Positions 1-7,736 of a stretch of 64,000 nt of DNA are shown piece by piece. Location: the NCBI GenBank assembly GCA_947623455.1, contig OX392532.1, forward strand, positions 49,417,058 to 49,481,057. The letters run 5' to 3'. Numbering within the stretch: the first letter of the stretch is position 1; every line of letters starts with the position of its first letter. Under the pieces are notes generated by a model. It worked only from the letters and a program-made list of their open reading frames with translations. It had not been told where the DNA came from and did not search any database. A program made the translations under genes and the position numbers. The stretch is from Mimachlamys varia (lineage: Eukaryota; Mollusca; Bivalvia; Pectinida; Pectinidae).

Positions 1-50
1 AGCACTTACAATGTTTAATTGCTGAACACGAATTATGAATCATGATTCTC

Positions 51-235
51 TTCTCACAAAAATCTTATAATTATACTTAAGGGCATATGGTGTCTTCTCA
101 CAAAAATCTTATATACTTAAGGGCATATGGCATATTCTGACACAAAAATCTTATATAATGAAGGCCATATGATATCTGATCACAAAACAATCTTATATAC
201 TTAAGGGCATACAACTGTATGCTATCTTCTCACAA
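51..235. repeat. Degenerate ~43-bp minisatellite (about 4.2 periods)
   Basis: The motif TTCTCACAAAAATCTTATA, followed by ACTTAAGGGCATATGG, recurs at about 51, 95, 137 and 179, and a fifth start breaks off at about 228. The periods vary between 42 and 49 bases and are diverged from one another, so this short repeat is older than the 6.3-kb amplification. Copy 1 differs from the other copies here at several bases, including one single-base indel in the fourth period. No coding potential is seen. Confidence 0.8.
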
Positions 236-785
236 TTTTTTTCTATTTGGGTTTGTACTAATTTATTCCATCATCTGAAGCCCAGTTTGTTTGAATTATC
301 TTTAATTGATAATAAAGGGAAACAACTCTCATATAATAAAACATATCCACAAAAGTTTGTACCACACAACAATTTTAATGGCTTTAAAACCACCAGGAAA
401 GTATCACTGAACATTTGGTGTCATACAGTAGTCCACAGCAGTGCAATGTATTTGATAGGCTTCAAAGTATAACCAACAAAACTTTATCTAATTTTGCCTG
501 CAATGAGTGTGTGGATATTTGATACCATTATAAACTCCAAAATCAATTCTAGGGATGATGAACTTCAGAAGTTTCAAAATCAACAGCAAAATGATAGTTT
601 ATAGTGTCCCCGATACACTTTTGTAATGAAAGCATAAAATTATGTTCAACATATAAAAAACAACACCTTACAAGTGCCATACATCATAAACAACAAAATT
701 AGCAAACAAGTCTATCTCAATAATAACTACAACACGAAGTTTTGACATAAAAGCATTCCAGACATGATAGAGTTGATCTCTGTTT
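236..785. other. AT-rich stretch without a recognisable gene
   Basis: I see no convincing open frame here. A 61-codon frame at 287-472 exists only in copy 1. A TTTATT at 262-267 reads as AATAAA on the minus strand and could be the poly(A) signal of the minus-strand gene that ends at 786, about 520 bases downstream of its stop. Most of the differences that set copy 1 apart lie here and in the minisatellite; the last one is at 766. Confidence 0.5.
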
Positions 786-1415
786 TCACGGCGTAAAACC
801 TCCGGGACTAAGGGCATCACCAGGACTAGAGAAGTTGCTATGGTGACCAGCAGGACTGGGTGATCGGACGTTACGGAATTTGTGCTGCATGCTGTTTACA
901 AAGGCTCGGTACAGTGGCTCAGACGTGGACAAGTTGGCTGGGTTTTCAGTCGAGAAACGAGAGTTACGCGAGGGTGTGCCTCCCGGGGACCTGTAACGAA
1001 AAGTTGTAAAATATTGGTCCATTCTACTCCAGCCATCGTCACAAAAGATACATGTGTAAATGAAACCCGAGTCTTAGATCAGTTTTGTTTATTTTCACTG
1101 ATTATTCTTTTGATTTTCATAATTCAAAATTTCAATTCTAAGCGATAATCAATGCCCTATTAAAACTTCATCTCAAAATATTTACAACACAAAACTAAAA
1201 AGTAGATCAACATGAACACGGACTTTACAAAATCTCCAGTAATGGAAGGTGTAGCTGGACAGAAAATACAGACACCATAATCACTCACATTCCTGATACA
1301 AGACTAGAAGACTAGAAATGTCTGTTGAGACATAAATGCCCCCTTCTCCATATGAAATTAGTTCTTCATGCTTATAGCGTTTGCGAAGTTTGATGACAAT
1401 CCGATCAGTAGACAT
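786..1415 (-). CDS. Two-exon gene model, unrecognised 137-residue Ser/Pro-rich protein (copy 1)
   Basis: I do not recognise this protein. Exon 1 (1415-1289) starts at an ATG directly preceded by an in-frame TAA and ends at a textbook donor, GTGAGT (1288-1283). Exon 2 (1072-786) follows the acceptor CTAAG. The split codon T|AC keeps the frame open across the 216-bp intron, and an in-frame TAA lies at the acceptor, so the exon cannot extend upstream. The total is 414 coding bases including the stop. The N-terminus (MSTDRIVIKLRKRYKHEEL) is basic and charged. Residues about 50-53 form a single Cys-x2-Cys pair (TCIFCDDGW). The C-terminal 65 residues are rich in Ser, Pro and Gly, with seven SP/TP sites (RSPGGTPSR, RSPSP, SSPGDALSPGGFTP). 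I see no signal peptide or membrane span. The block is richer in G+C than its surroundings. Weak points are the purine-rich sequence before the acceptor and T at -3 of the start codon. It may be a live gene or a captured gene fragment. Confidence 0.5.
1073..1288 (-). other. Predicted intron of the minus-strand gene
   Basis: Read on the minus strand, it opens with GTGAGT and closes with CTGATCTAAG. It is AT-rich and 216 bp long, and has no open frame on the coding strand in phase with the exons. A plus-strand open frame (882-1148) runs into it from exon 2, but this is a shadow of the GC-richer exon. Confidence 0.45.
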
Positions 1416-1440
1416 TTAAATAAGCTGGTTACATTACCAT

Positions 1441-1463
1441 GGGATGGGACATGAGGGGGCGGG
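1441..1463 (+). other. Candidate G-quadruplex motif
   Basis: Four G runs of at least three (GGG AT GGG ACATGA GGGGG C GGG) with loops of 2, 6 and 1 bases satisfy the usual G3+N1-7 pattern. The motif lies 26 bp upstream of the minus-strand start codon and is present in every full copy. Confidence 0.55.
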
Positions 1464-1482
1464 ATAGACATGGGTAACACTA

Positions 1483-1520
1483 TATGCCCTCCCCCCCCCC
1501 CATTTCATGGTGGGGGCATA
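1483..1520. repeat. Poly-C tract inside a short inverted repeat
   Basis: TATGCCC (1483-1489) and GGGCATA (1514-1520) can pair. Between them lies a run of 11 C at 1491-1501. The run is 11 in copies 1 and 7 and 12 in all other full copies. This is the only length polymorphism outside the divergent block of copy 1. Confidence 0.7.
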
Positions 1521-1695
1521 GCATAACAATCAATCCTTTTACTTCAATTATAATTTACAGAACACTATCCAAAATTTCCAATTTAATACCCCTACATTTT
1601 TATTTTTCTGATTTTTTCACTCTCTTTTTGAAAGCAAACAAAGTTTGTTTTTGTGTGATTGCAAAGATGCATTTAATGTTGCTACCTTGAGTGGT

Positions 1696-1810
1696 TTGTG
1701 GTTCGGAGACGCCGGAGCGGATTGGAGCTGAGAAGTTCCTGCTGGAGACTGCTAAATGAACCAATTGTCGTCATGGAGGACACGGAAAAATCTGACCTGA
1801 AAAATTACAG
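1696..1810 (+). pseudogene. GC-rich exon-like block ending at a splice donor
   Basis: The block is much richer in G+C than its flanks and ends at 1810 in ATTACAG followed by GTGAAA, a good donor. An ATG at 1773 (GTCATGG context) opens a short frame, MEDTEKSDLKNY, that leaves the donor in phase 2. Another frame reads SETPERIGAEKFLLETAK and then stops at 1757. Neither frame joins cleanly to the next block at 1896, which needs phase 1. It may be the 5' exon or 5' UTR of the broken plus-strand gene, but its link to the blocks downstream is not established. Confidence 0.35.
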
Positions 1811-2024
1811 GTGAAAATGTAAGGATATGAAAAACGTAAGATATCTACACTATTATTTCAAAACCATGTTTAAATTTCATGCAAATTGTCTACAGTGCCG
1901 GGGACAGAATATGAAACTACTAAAACATCTTGGCTCTACTGTTGTCGATCGCACGGGACCTCGGAGGGCTAAGGTCCAGTGGATCAGTACATGTACGGCC
2001 AGGAACTTATCACCCCAGTGTCAG

Positions 2025-2307
2025 GTTCATTAAATGTACTCCTTCCCAATAGAAAATGGACTCCATTATTTAAAAATATTCCAGATAAAGTGAACATTAA
2101 AAAATATATATATTGTGATAGAAAAGGGAAATACAGCTCACTTTTGTGACATTAGAAAATTCTTTTCAGTCAGACAATGAAGCTGTATATATTTTTTCTC
2201 TATCTTGACGTATTAAGACGGTATTTAACATGACCATAAACAAATCTATTGTGATACTTGGCCTTATTTTAAAATTCTGTATTTCCATTATTGTTTTATA
2301 TTTCCAG
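2025..2307 (+). other. Intron-like spacer of the plus-strand relic
   Basis: The spacer is AT-rich and runs from the GTTCAT donor to a pyrimidine-rich TTTTATATTTCCAG acceptor. No other feature is seen in it. Confidence 0.35.
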
Positions 2308-2446
2308 AGGCCTTTAAGAAAGCCCGGATAAGGATGATGCAGGCACGTGAGAGTGCCACAAGAGATCTGTTTCAGGAGGCCACAAAAACTCGTGAATTAG
2401 CGGCATAGATCAAACATCAGAATGAAACCGTTGTGGACTATAAAAG

Positions 2447-2690
2447 GTTAGGACTAATGTTTCAAGCATCTCCTGCCAAATATTTAAAAAGTTAAAATCC
2501 CATTTTTTTATGTTTTTCGCACTATTTTTAAATAAAAATAATATTTGCTTTCTTGGGATTATCAATATTATTGTACAGAAAGACTCAGAGGAGTGCGATT
2601 TTTTAAAAGCATTGTAAACCATAAAAAGAGAGATCATACAGTGAACAGATACTAAAACAAAATCTAAAATTTTCTAATTTTTTATTTCAG
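2447..2690 (+). other. Intron-like spacer of the plus-strand relic
   Basis: The spacer is AT-rich, opens with GTTAGG and closes with a strong TTTTTTATTTCAG acceptor. A minus-strand open frame at 2410-2637 overlaps it and is probably chance. Confidence 0.35.
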
Positions 2691-2789
2691 CTGATCGCAA
2701 CAGTGTTTCCTCTGGACCCTGACAATTTAAAGCCATTGTTTCACTGAGTCCTTAGCGACACTGTATTGAAGTGGCTTTACAAGAAATGA

Positions 2790-3260
2790 AACATTAAGAA
2801 GGCTTACACTTAACGGTATTGCTATAATGGAATATAAGGAGAGTTTCAAGAATGACAAAGTTTACTGAATTCATTCACAAATAGGAATTTTTACATCATC
2901 AGTCGTGAATTTTTATAATATATAAATTAGAACTTGGTGGTATGATAAATGTTGGAAAAGTCTGAATGCCATATATATGTTGTGCACCATGAAGTTTCCT
3001 GAAATAAATGACCTTGTCATATACCGGTAGCTACATTATAGACCAGAAAGAACCATTTACTGTTAGGGTCTGCAGTAATGAAAATGTCCATAAAGAAAAA
3101 GATTCCTGATCAAATTGAAATAATGAAAGTCCCGTCTATAATATATTTTTTCTGAGTCTGAAATTATCACAGTTTTATTTAGTACATTTGTATTATTCCT
3201 TCTGCAGGATAATAAATTTGTTAAAGTTGTGTGGGCAAATCTGTCATCTTACCACTTACT
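2790..3260. other. AT-rich tail downstream of the relic
   Basis: It contains AATAAA at 3003-3008 and other A+T-rich signals, an ATACCGGTA motif near 3021, and a 9-base inverted repeat, ATTATAGAC at 3035-3043 against GTCTATAAT at 3134-3142. That repeat may mark a small foldback relic of about 108 bp. I see no gene. Confidence 0.4.
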
Positions 3261-3489
3261 ATAGGCTAATCTCAAAAGTGTTATCTCCCTTGTTTTCCCT
3301 ATCATGGCTCCATTGGGAAGTGTTTTTGAAACAAATTGGCGGCAGGTAAGTATGACGTCATAATTGGAATAATGTCATCCGATTGTTACATGGCACCAAA
3401 TCATAACAAAAACACTTCCCAGAGGTAAATCTTGTATCCACCATTGTGGCATATCAAGGGGGATAACAGCAATTTTGGGAAAGGCTTAT
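3261..3489. mobile_element. MITE-like element with diverged terminal inverted repeats (~229 bp)
   Basis: The left end (ATAGGCTAATCTCAAAAG, then GTTATCTCCCTTG) and the reverse complement of the right end (ATAAGCCTTTCCCAAAAT, then GTTATCCCCCTTG) match with several mismatches. Further in, GGGAAGTGTTTTTG occurs in inverted orientation in both arms (near 3316 and 3420). TA at both edges could be a target duplication, which would suggest a Tc1/mariner-type or similar non-autonomous element. No transposase is present. The middle carries a perfect palindrome, ATGACGTCAT, which contains the CRE consensus TGACGTCA. Confidence 0.55.
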
Positions 3490-4105
3490 ATCGTCGTCAC
3501 TTAATGATTTTTATTACGATAAGAATAGAGCTGCCAAACAAAGATTGTAAATAATGTCATAACGATAAATCATTTTTTTTGTCATAAAAAAAATGTTAAG
3601 GAATCCTGATCACGATGGTAAATTGGCATCATTTGGCCATGTGCCATTAAATTCCTCCTCAGAATGTTTATTAGCGATACACCAGAAGTAAGCTATGATA
3701 GTGATTCTCTGGAGAAAACAAAGCGGAAAGTCGTATCTGTCTAGTTTAAATACAATATAACATGATATTGATCATGTGTCTACTCCGTCCTTGTGTTAGT
3801 AATTGTAGATATTTTGTAGATACAAACGAGCATGTTTTGTATATTTTGTATATATAAATTTAATATTATATACCAAATAAAAATATCCATCAAAACACTC
3901 ATCAGTATTTGTGGTTTTATTTGATAGAGTACCATGTTTGTTATAAAGTTTTCGCAATTTTGTTTTGGAGGAAGTTGAAACCCATATGTTGAAATTAAAT
4001 TTTGAAATATGCCAAGTTGAACGGGGTAGGTTTTAAGAAACAGAGGTCTAGGCTCAAAGTTGGTTAACCTTCTAAAACAAAGTGTAACAGTAAAGAGAGT
4101 AGTGT
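3490..4105. other. AT-rich stretch without a recognisable gene
   Basis: It contains T and A runs near 3570-3595, TATA-rich sequence near 3838-3872, and AATAAA at about 3877. Three of the variable sites that define unit types lie here (3533, 3699, 3952). I see no open frame of note. Confidence 0.4.
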
Positions 4106-4319
4106 GCTTCCGACGGGGATCAAACCCTCGATCTCCAGGTTCCTAGTCGGACGCTCTACCGCTGAGCTAAAGGGAAAGTCCGTCATGTGCAGCAAGGCCA
4201 TATTTAAAGGTGTTCACACTAACACCACAACCTAGGTTCTAACTCCCCGTCACCACAGACACGCAACGGAATAGTGTGCTTCCAACTGGGATCGAACCCT
4301 CGATCTCCAGATTCCTAGG
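4106..4319 (-). repeat. tRNA-like composite 1: full tRNA-like sequence, spacer, 3' half of a second
   Basis: On the minus strand the full tRNA-like part (4178-4106) has a good A box (TAGCTCAGCGG) and a B box with one change (GGTTTGATCCC). The loop CTAGGAA would place anticodon AGG. The anticodon stem pairs badly and the acceptor stem only partly, so this is not a working tRNA. A ~100-bp spacer (4179-4277) leads to a second element of which only the T-arm half remains (4319-4278), with an intact B box (GGTTCGATCCC). The same spacer joins the two tRNA-like parts of the locus at 5811-6041, so both are pieces of one tandem tRNA-like/spacer repeat family, probably SINE- or MITE-derived. Confidence 0.65.
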
Positions 4320-5055
4320 TGTTAGTGTATAGAAGGATGTTGTGGCCATGGTGATATTTTTGTACAATGAATAACCCCTATAATAGCATGCCTATCAAAA
4401 TCTAAAAAAAAATAAGGAGTAAAATTGGCTTAAGCATGATAAAGTGGACTTTGTGGACTTCACATTTGCAAAAAAAGAGAAGAAAAAAATTTTGGTTAGA
4501 GATAAAAATTTTGACCCTTCCGAAACGGGTGTCTACACATGAAAAGCTAGCTTTAGAGGAAGTGAAATTTCGACAACAGGACATGAGGGAAAATAGCGAA
4601 AAATCTAAAGGACTCGCACAACTAAATAATTTACTATATGTTATTACTAAGCTTTAGAGCTAATAACTTTAATATTTGAAGTTCAACACTAGTGACAACT
4701 GCCTGGATTCACAGATACATACATGGCAAAGACTTCAAATGACATTTTATCAGAAGTTTCGTGGCATTTTAGCTCGCTACGGGCGTCTGCTTTGGACAAC
4801 TGAAAATTTACATATCAAACCAGTGAAATGGGACGGGAACCCCCTCTGACTTTTGACCCCATATCAATCCGCCATCACATATCAAAATCTACCAAAAGTA
4901 TACATTTTTGTAAAGTTAAATATCTATAGATTTCATTCAATGCAGAATATGTCAACAATTCACTATTTAGATTATTCAGAATCACTGTACTTAGCCGGAA
5001 CAAATTTTCGGTAGGGACTACAAACGTATGAAACACTTCGTGATAGGCTGATCTA
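4320..5055. other. Stretch without a supported gene
   Basis: Two overlapping small frames occur: a Lys-rich 73-codon frame on the plus strand at 4436-4657 and a minus-strand frame at 4402-4584. Their composition follows the A-rich DNA. Neither has supporting context, and no variation among copies falls in them, so selection cannot be judged. I do not call them genes. Confidence 0.35.
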
Positions 5056-5438
5056 GGGTACATTCGCGCTACAGGTTGAACCGGCACAGAAATAAACCAC
5101 GATAAACGAACGCACTTGAACCGAACCATAGGCAGAGCTAGAAATCTACAGTTTCGGAGGAGAAATCAATGACATATTAATAATAAAATGCCGTTATTTC
5201 ACACGTCCTCTTAATTATTAAAATATTTTTACATCTTCGTCTGATATGACATTATTTAAGAAATAAACAACACAAACTAGCAATAGTCAGCAATTTAGTT
5301 TCGGCCAGGTTCGTCTTGACCCCTAAAAGCACACGTGCCAGATTTTCCAGAGGTCAACCTCGGTCCAAATCTGTGCCTGGTGTTTTCGCTGCAGGTTCAG
5401 CTGGTTCAGCTGGTTCAACCTGTAGCGCGAATGTACCC
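5056..5438. mobile_element. 383-bp foldback element with perfect 27-bp terminal inverted repeats
   Basis: The first 27 bases (5056-5082, starting GGGTACATTCGCGC) are the exact reverse complement of the last 27 (5412-5438, ending GCGCGAATGTACCC). The flanking triplets CTA and TTA differ by one base and may be remains of a target duplication. Just inside the right arm GGTTCAGCT is tandemly repeated (about 5394-5420), the last unit running into the arm as GGTTCAACC. A second short inverted pair, GGCACAG (5083-5089) and CTGTGCC (about 5373), lies further in. No transposase is encoded. The perfect arms point to recent insertion or to a maintained hairpin. The minus-strand open frame 4875-5129 crosses the left edge and is therefore probably spurious. 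Confidence 0.7.
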
Positions 5439-5810
5439 TTAGTTGTACGAGTCCTAAACAAACGACCTATGCTGGGACACAGATAATTCTGTAACCAAGT
5501 ATGTAATCTTTAGTTTTAGATAGAACGTACAAAGAAAAAATCCTATTGGCGGGGGTAAAATTTTGGGTCAGAAATGCACTTTTTCAGTATTTTTTGTTGT
5601 GGTTGGTAACCATGGTTTTCACACAAGTGATATACATACAAAATATAAATTTATACACTTCTCATTCCTTTCTATTGGTTGGAAATACAATGCTGTTTGC
5701 AAAAATATATACATTTATAAACTTTGTGTAAATTGCACACTCTGTGTGTATGATTTCGGCCGTAGGCCTGGTCTTCCAGAAATCTATTAATGTTTACTAT
5801 ACTCTGCTAC
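5439..5810. other. Stretch without a supported gene
   Basis: Two small overlapping plus-strand frames (5546-5731 and 5563-5790) are hydrophobic because the DNA is T-rich. They share sequence in different frames and have no supporting context. Nothing else is recognised. Confidence 0.35.
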
Positions 5811-6041
5811 CCTAGTCGGACGCTCTACCACTGAGCTTAAGGGATAGTCCGTAATGTGCAGCAAGGAGGCCGTATTTAAAGGTGTTCACACTAACACAAC
5901 AACCCGGTTTTAACTCCCCGTCACCACAGGGAGGGCCACAGACACCATTTGTAACAAAATAGTGTGTTTCCACCAGGAATCGAACCTACGATCTCCAGGT
6001 TCCTAGTTTGATGCTCTACCACTGATCAGCTAAAGGGAAAC
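5811..6041 (-). repeat. tRNA-like composite 2: full tRNA-like sequence, spacer, 5' half of a second
   Basis: On the minus strand the full part (6041-5966) has a perfect six-pair acceptor end (GTTTCC with GGAAAC), an A box broken by three extra bases (TAGCTGATCAGTGG) and an intact B box (GGTTCGATTCC). Its loop again reads CTAGGAA, placing AGG. The spacer (5965-5851) is the same family as in composite 1 but longer by a short insertion (GGCCCTCCC and neighbours). It then meets the A-box half of a second tRNA-like element (5850-5811) that stops after the anticodon loop. Composite 1 keeps the opposite half, so the two loci are different cuts of one tandem repeat. Confidence 0.65.
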
Positions 6042-6319
6042 ACCCTCTACCTCAAAGCTAGAAGGCACTTGTAATCCTTTATTCCATTTAAATCTGCTAC
6101 ACTTTGTAAACGTACCTTCCAGTAGATAAAAACAATGCAAACAAAATGTTTTGTAGTTTTTCTACATTTTATTAATAATTGATGTGAATGGTATATGCTT
6201 CCATGATACAAATTAAAAATGAGTAAAATTTTGAGTTAGTGTAAATATTTACAAATTAACATTACCAGTACTCACAAGATCAAATAAAAAAAGTGTAAAT
6301 AAAAAATTGTATCTTTTAA
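6042..6319. other. AT-rich linker to the next unit
   Basis: I see no gene or element. It ends in A-rich sequence (AATAAAAAAAGTG, AATAAAAAATTG) before the next unit begins. Confidence 0.5.
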
Positions 6320-7106
6320 AGCACTTACAATGTTTAATTGCTGAACACGAATTATGAATCATGATTCTCTTCTCACAAAAATCTTATAATTATACTTAAG
6401 GGCATATGGTGTCTTCTCACAAAAATCTTATATACTGAAGGGCATATGGCATATTCTGACACAAAAATCTTATATAATTAAGGCCATATGATATCTGATC
6501 ACCAAAAAAATCTTATATACTTAAGGGCATACAACTGTATGCTATCTTCTCACAAATTTTTTCTATTTGGGTTTGTACTAATTTATTCCATCATCTGAAG
6601 CCCAGTTTGTTTGAATTATCTTTAATTGATAATAAAGGGAAACAACTCTAATATAATAAAACATATCCACAAAAGTTTGTACCACACAACAATCTTAATG
6701 GCTTTAAAACCACCAGGAAAGTATCACTGAACATTTGGTGTCATACAGTAGTCCACAGCAGTGCAATGTATTTGATAGGATTCAAAGTATAACCAACAAA
6801 ACTTTATCTAAGTTTGCCTGCAATGAGTGTGTGGATATTTGATACCATTATAAACTCTAAAATCAATTCTAGGGATGATGAACTTCAGAAGTTTCAAAAT
6901 CAACAGAAAAATGATAGTTTATAGTGTCCCCGATACACTTTTGTGATGAAAGCATAAAAATATGTTCAACATATAAAACAACAACACCTTACAAGTGCCA
7001 TACATCATAAACAACAAAATTAGCAAACAAATCTATCTCAATAATAACTACAACACGAAGTTTTGACATAAAAGCATTCCAGACATTATAGAGTTGATCT
7101 CTGTTT

Positions 7107-7736
7107 TCACGGCGTAAAACCTCCGGGACTAAGGGCATCACCAGGACTAGAGAAGTTGCTATGGTGACCAGCAGGACTGGGTGATCGGACGTTACGGAAT
7201 TTGTGCTGCATGCTGTTTACAAAGGCTCGGTACAGTGGCTCAGACGTGGACAAGTTGGCTGGGTTTTCAGTCGAGAAACGAGAGTTACGCGAGGGTGTGC
7301 CTCCCGGGGACCTGTAACGAAAAGTTGTAAAATATTGGTCCATTCTACTCCAGCCATCGTCACAAAAGATACATGTGTAAATGAAACCCGAGTCTTAGAT
7401 CAGTTTTGTTTATTTTCACTGATTATTCTTTTGATTTTCATAATTCAAAATTTCAATTCTAAGCGATAATCAATGCCCTATTAAAACTTCATCTCAAAAT
7501 ATTTACAACACAAAACTAAAAAGTAGATCAACATGAACACGGACTTTACAAAATCTCCAGTAATGGAAGGTGTAGCTGGACAGAAAATACAGACACCATA
7601 ATCACTCACATTCCTGATACAAGACTAGAAGACTAGAAATGTCTGTTGAGACATAAATGCCCCCTTCTCCATATGAAATTAGTTCTTCATGCTTATAGCG
7701 TTTGCGAAGTTTGATGACAATCCGATCAGTAGACAT
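7107..7736 (-). CDS. Unrecognised 137-residue protein, two exons (copy 2)
   Basis: Exon 1 is 7736-7610 and exon 2 is 7393-7107. It has the same splice sites and protein as copy 1, with Asn at residue 110. Confidence 0.5.

Larger units (their letters stand above)
1416..1695. promoter_or_regulatory. Intergenic segment between divergent gene models, candidate bidirectional promoter
   Basis: About 280 bp separate the start codon of the minus-strand gene from the GC-rich first block of the plus-strand relic, so the two point away from each other. The segment holds a G-rich stretch on the plus strand next to a long C tract. The remainder (1522-1695) is AT-rich and pyrimidine-rich. I see no convincing TATA box, so the promoter role is inferred from the arrangement alone. 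Confidence 0.3.
1896..2789 (+). pseudogene. Broken multi-exon gene relic (three exon-like blocks, three in-frame stops), copy 1
   Basis: I do not recognise the protein. Block b (1896-2024) lies between TCTACAG and CAG|GTTCAT. Block c (2308-2446) follows TTTCCAG and ends at AAAAG|GTTAGG. Block d starts at 2691 after TTTATTTCAG. The best frame of b (ending VDQYMYGQELITPVS) leaves in phase 1, and c starts in phase 1 (EAFKKARIRMMQARE...), so b and c join in frame. Block c is charged and helix-like, compatible with a coiled coil. Block d reads LIATVFPLDPDNLKPLFH, then a stop, then VLSDTVLKWLYKK. In-frame stops are TAA 1970 (b), TAG 2406 (c) and TGA 2745 (d). Blocks c and d also do not match in phase. 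Block b has a second, fully open phase-0 frame of 43 codons, but that frame does not continue past the consensus acceptor at 2308. AATAAA at 3003-3008 could be an old poly(A) signal. Confidence 0.5.
1..6319. repeat. Array unit, copy 1 (6319 bp, divergent left end)
   Basis: The first ~766 bases differ from all other copies at about 15 positions plus two net missing bases. From there on the copy is essentially identical to the others. It has an 11-C tract. Alleles at the informative sites: 460 C, 871 T (Asn), 3533 G, 3699 T, 3952 T, 5206 T, 5271 C, 5325 A. All sub-features are annotated in detail on this copy. Confidence 0.97.

Noticed and set aside
882..1148. 88-codon plus-strand open frame, present in each full copy
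   Set aside because: It lies antisense to exon 2 of the minus-strand gene and runs into that gene's intron. The minus-strand frame has a matching first exon, splice sites and SP/TP-rich composition, so this is probably its shadow.
1484..1690. Plus-strand open frame starting with a Pro run (68 or 73 codons)
   Set aside because: The prolines come from the C tract, and the start codon changes with tract length between copies. The remainder is translated AT-rich intergenic DNA.
1827..2033. 68-codon plus-strand frame over exon-like block b
   Set aside because: It starts in intron-like sequence. Within block b it is open, but it does not continue through the acceptor at 2308, whereas another frame of the block does.
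2410..2637. 75-codon minus-strand frame
   Set aside because: It lies mostly in the intron-like spacer, antisense to the relic, with Phe/Ile/Lys-rich composition expected from AT-rich DNA.
3502..3580. Short inverted repeat AATGATTT / AAATCATT near the poly-T and poly-A runs
   Set aside because: The arms are only eight bases in very AT-rich sequence and are likely chance.
4436..4657. 73-codon Lys/Glu-rich plus-strand frame
   Set aside because: It begins in A-rich sequence, has no splice or promoter context and no recognisable motif. Identical copies give no test of selection.
4875..5129. 84-codon minus-strand frame
   Set aside because: It begins inside the 383-bp foldback element, crosses its left terminal repeat and ends outside, so it is a chance fusion of element and flank.
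5546..5790. Two overlapping hydrophobic plus-strand frames
   Set aside because: They are different frames of the same T-rich DNA, and membrane-like composition is expected by chance.
4106..6041. Functional tRNA genes with anticodon AGG (Pro)
   Set aside because: The anticodon stems do not pair, one A box is split by three bases, two of the four elements are halves, and the body does not resemble tRNA-Pro. They are tRNA-derived repeats.
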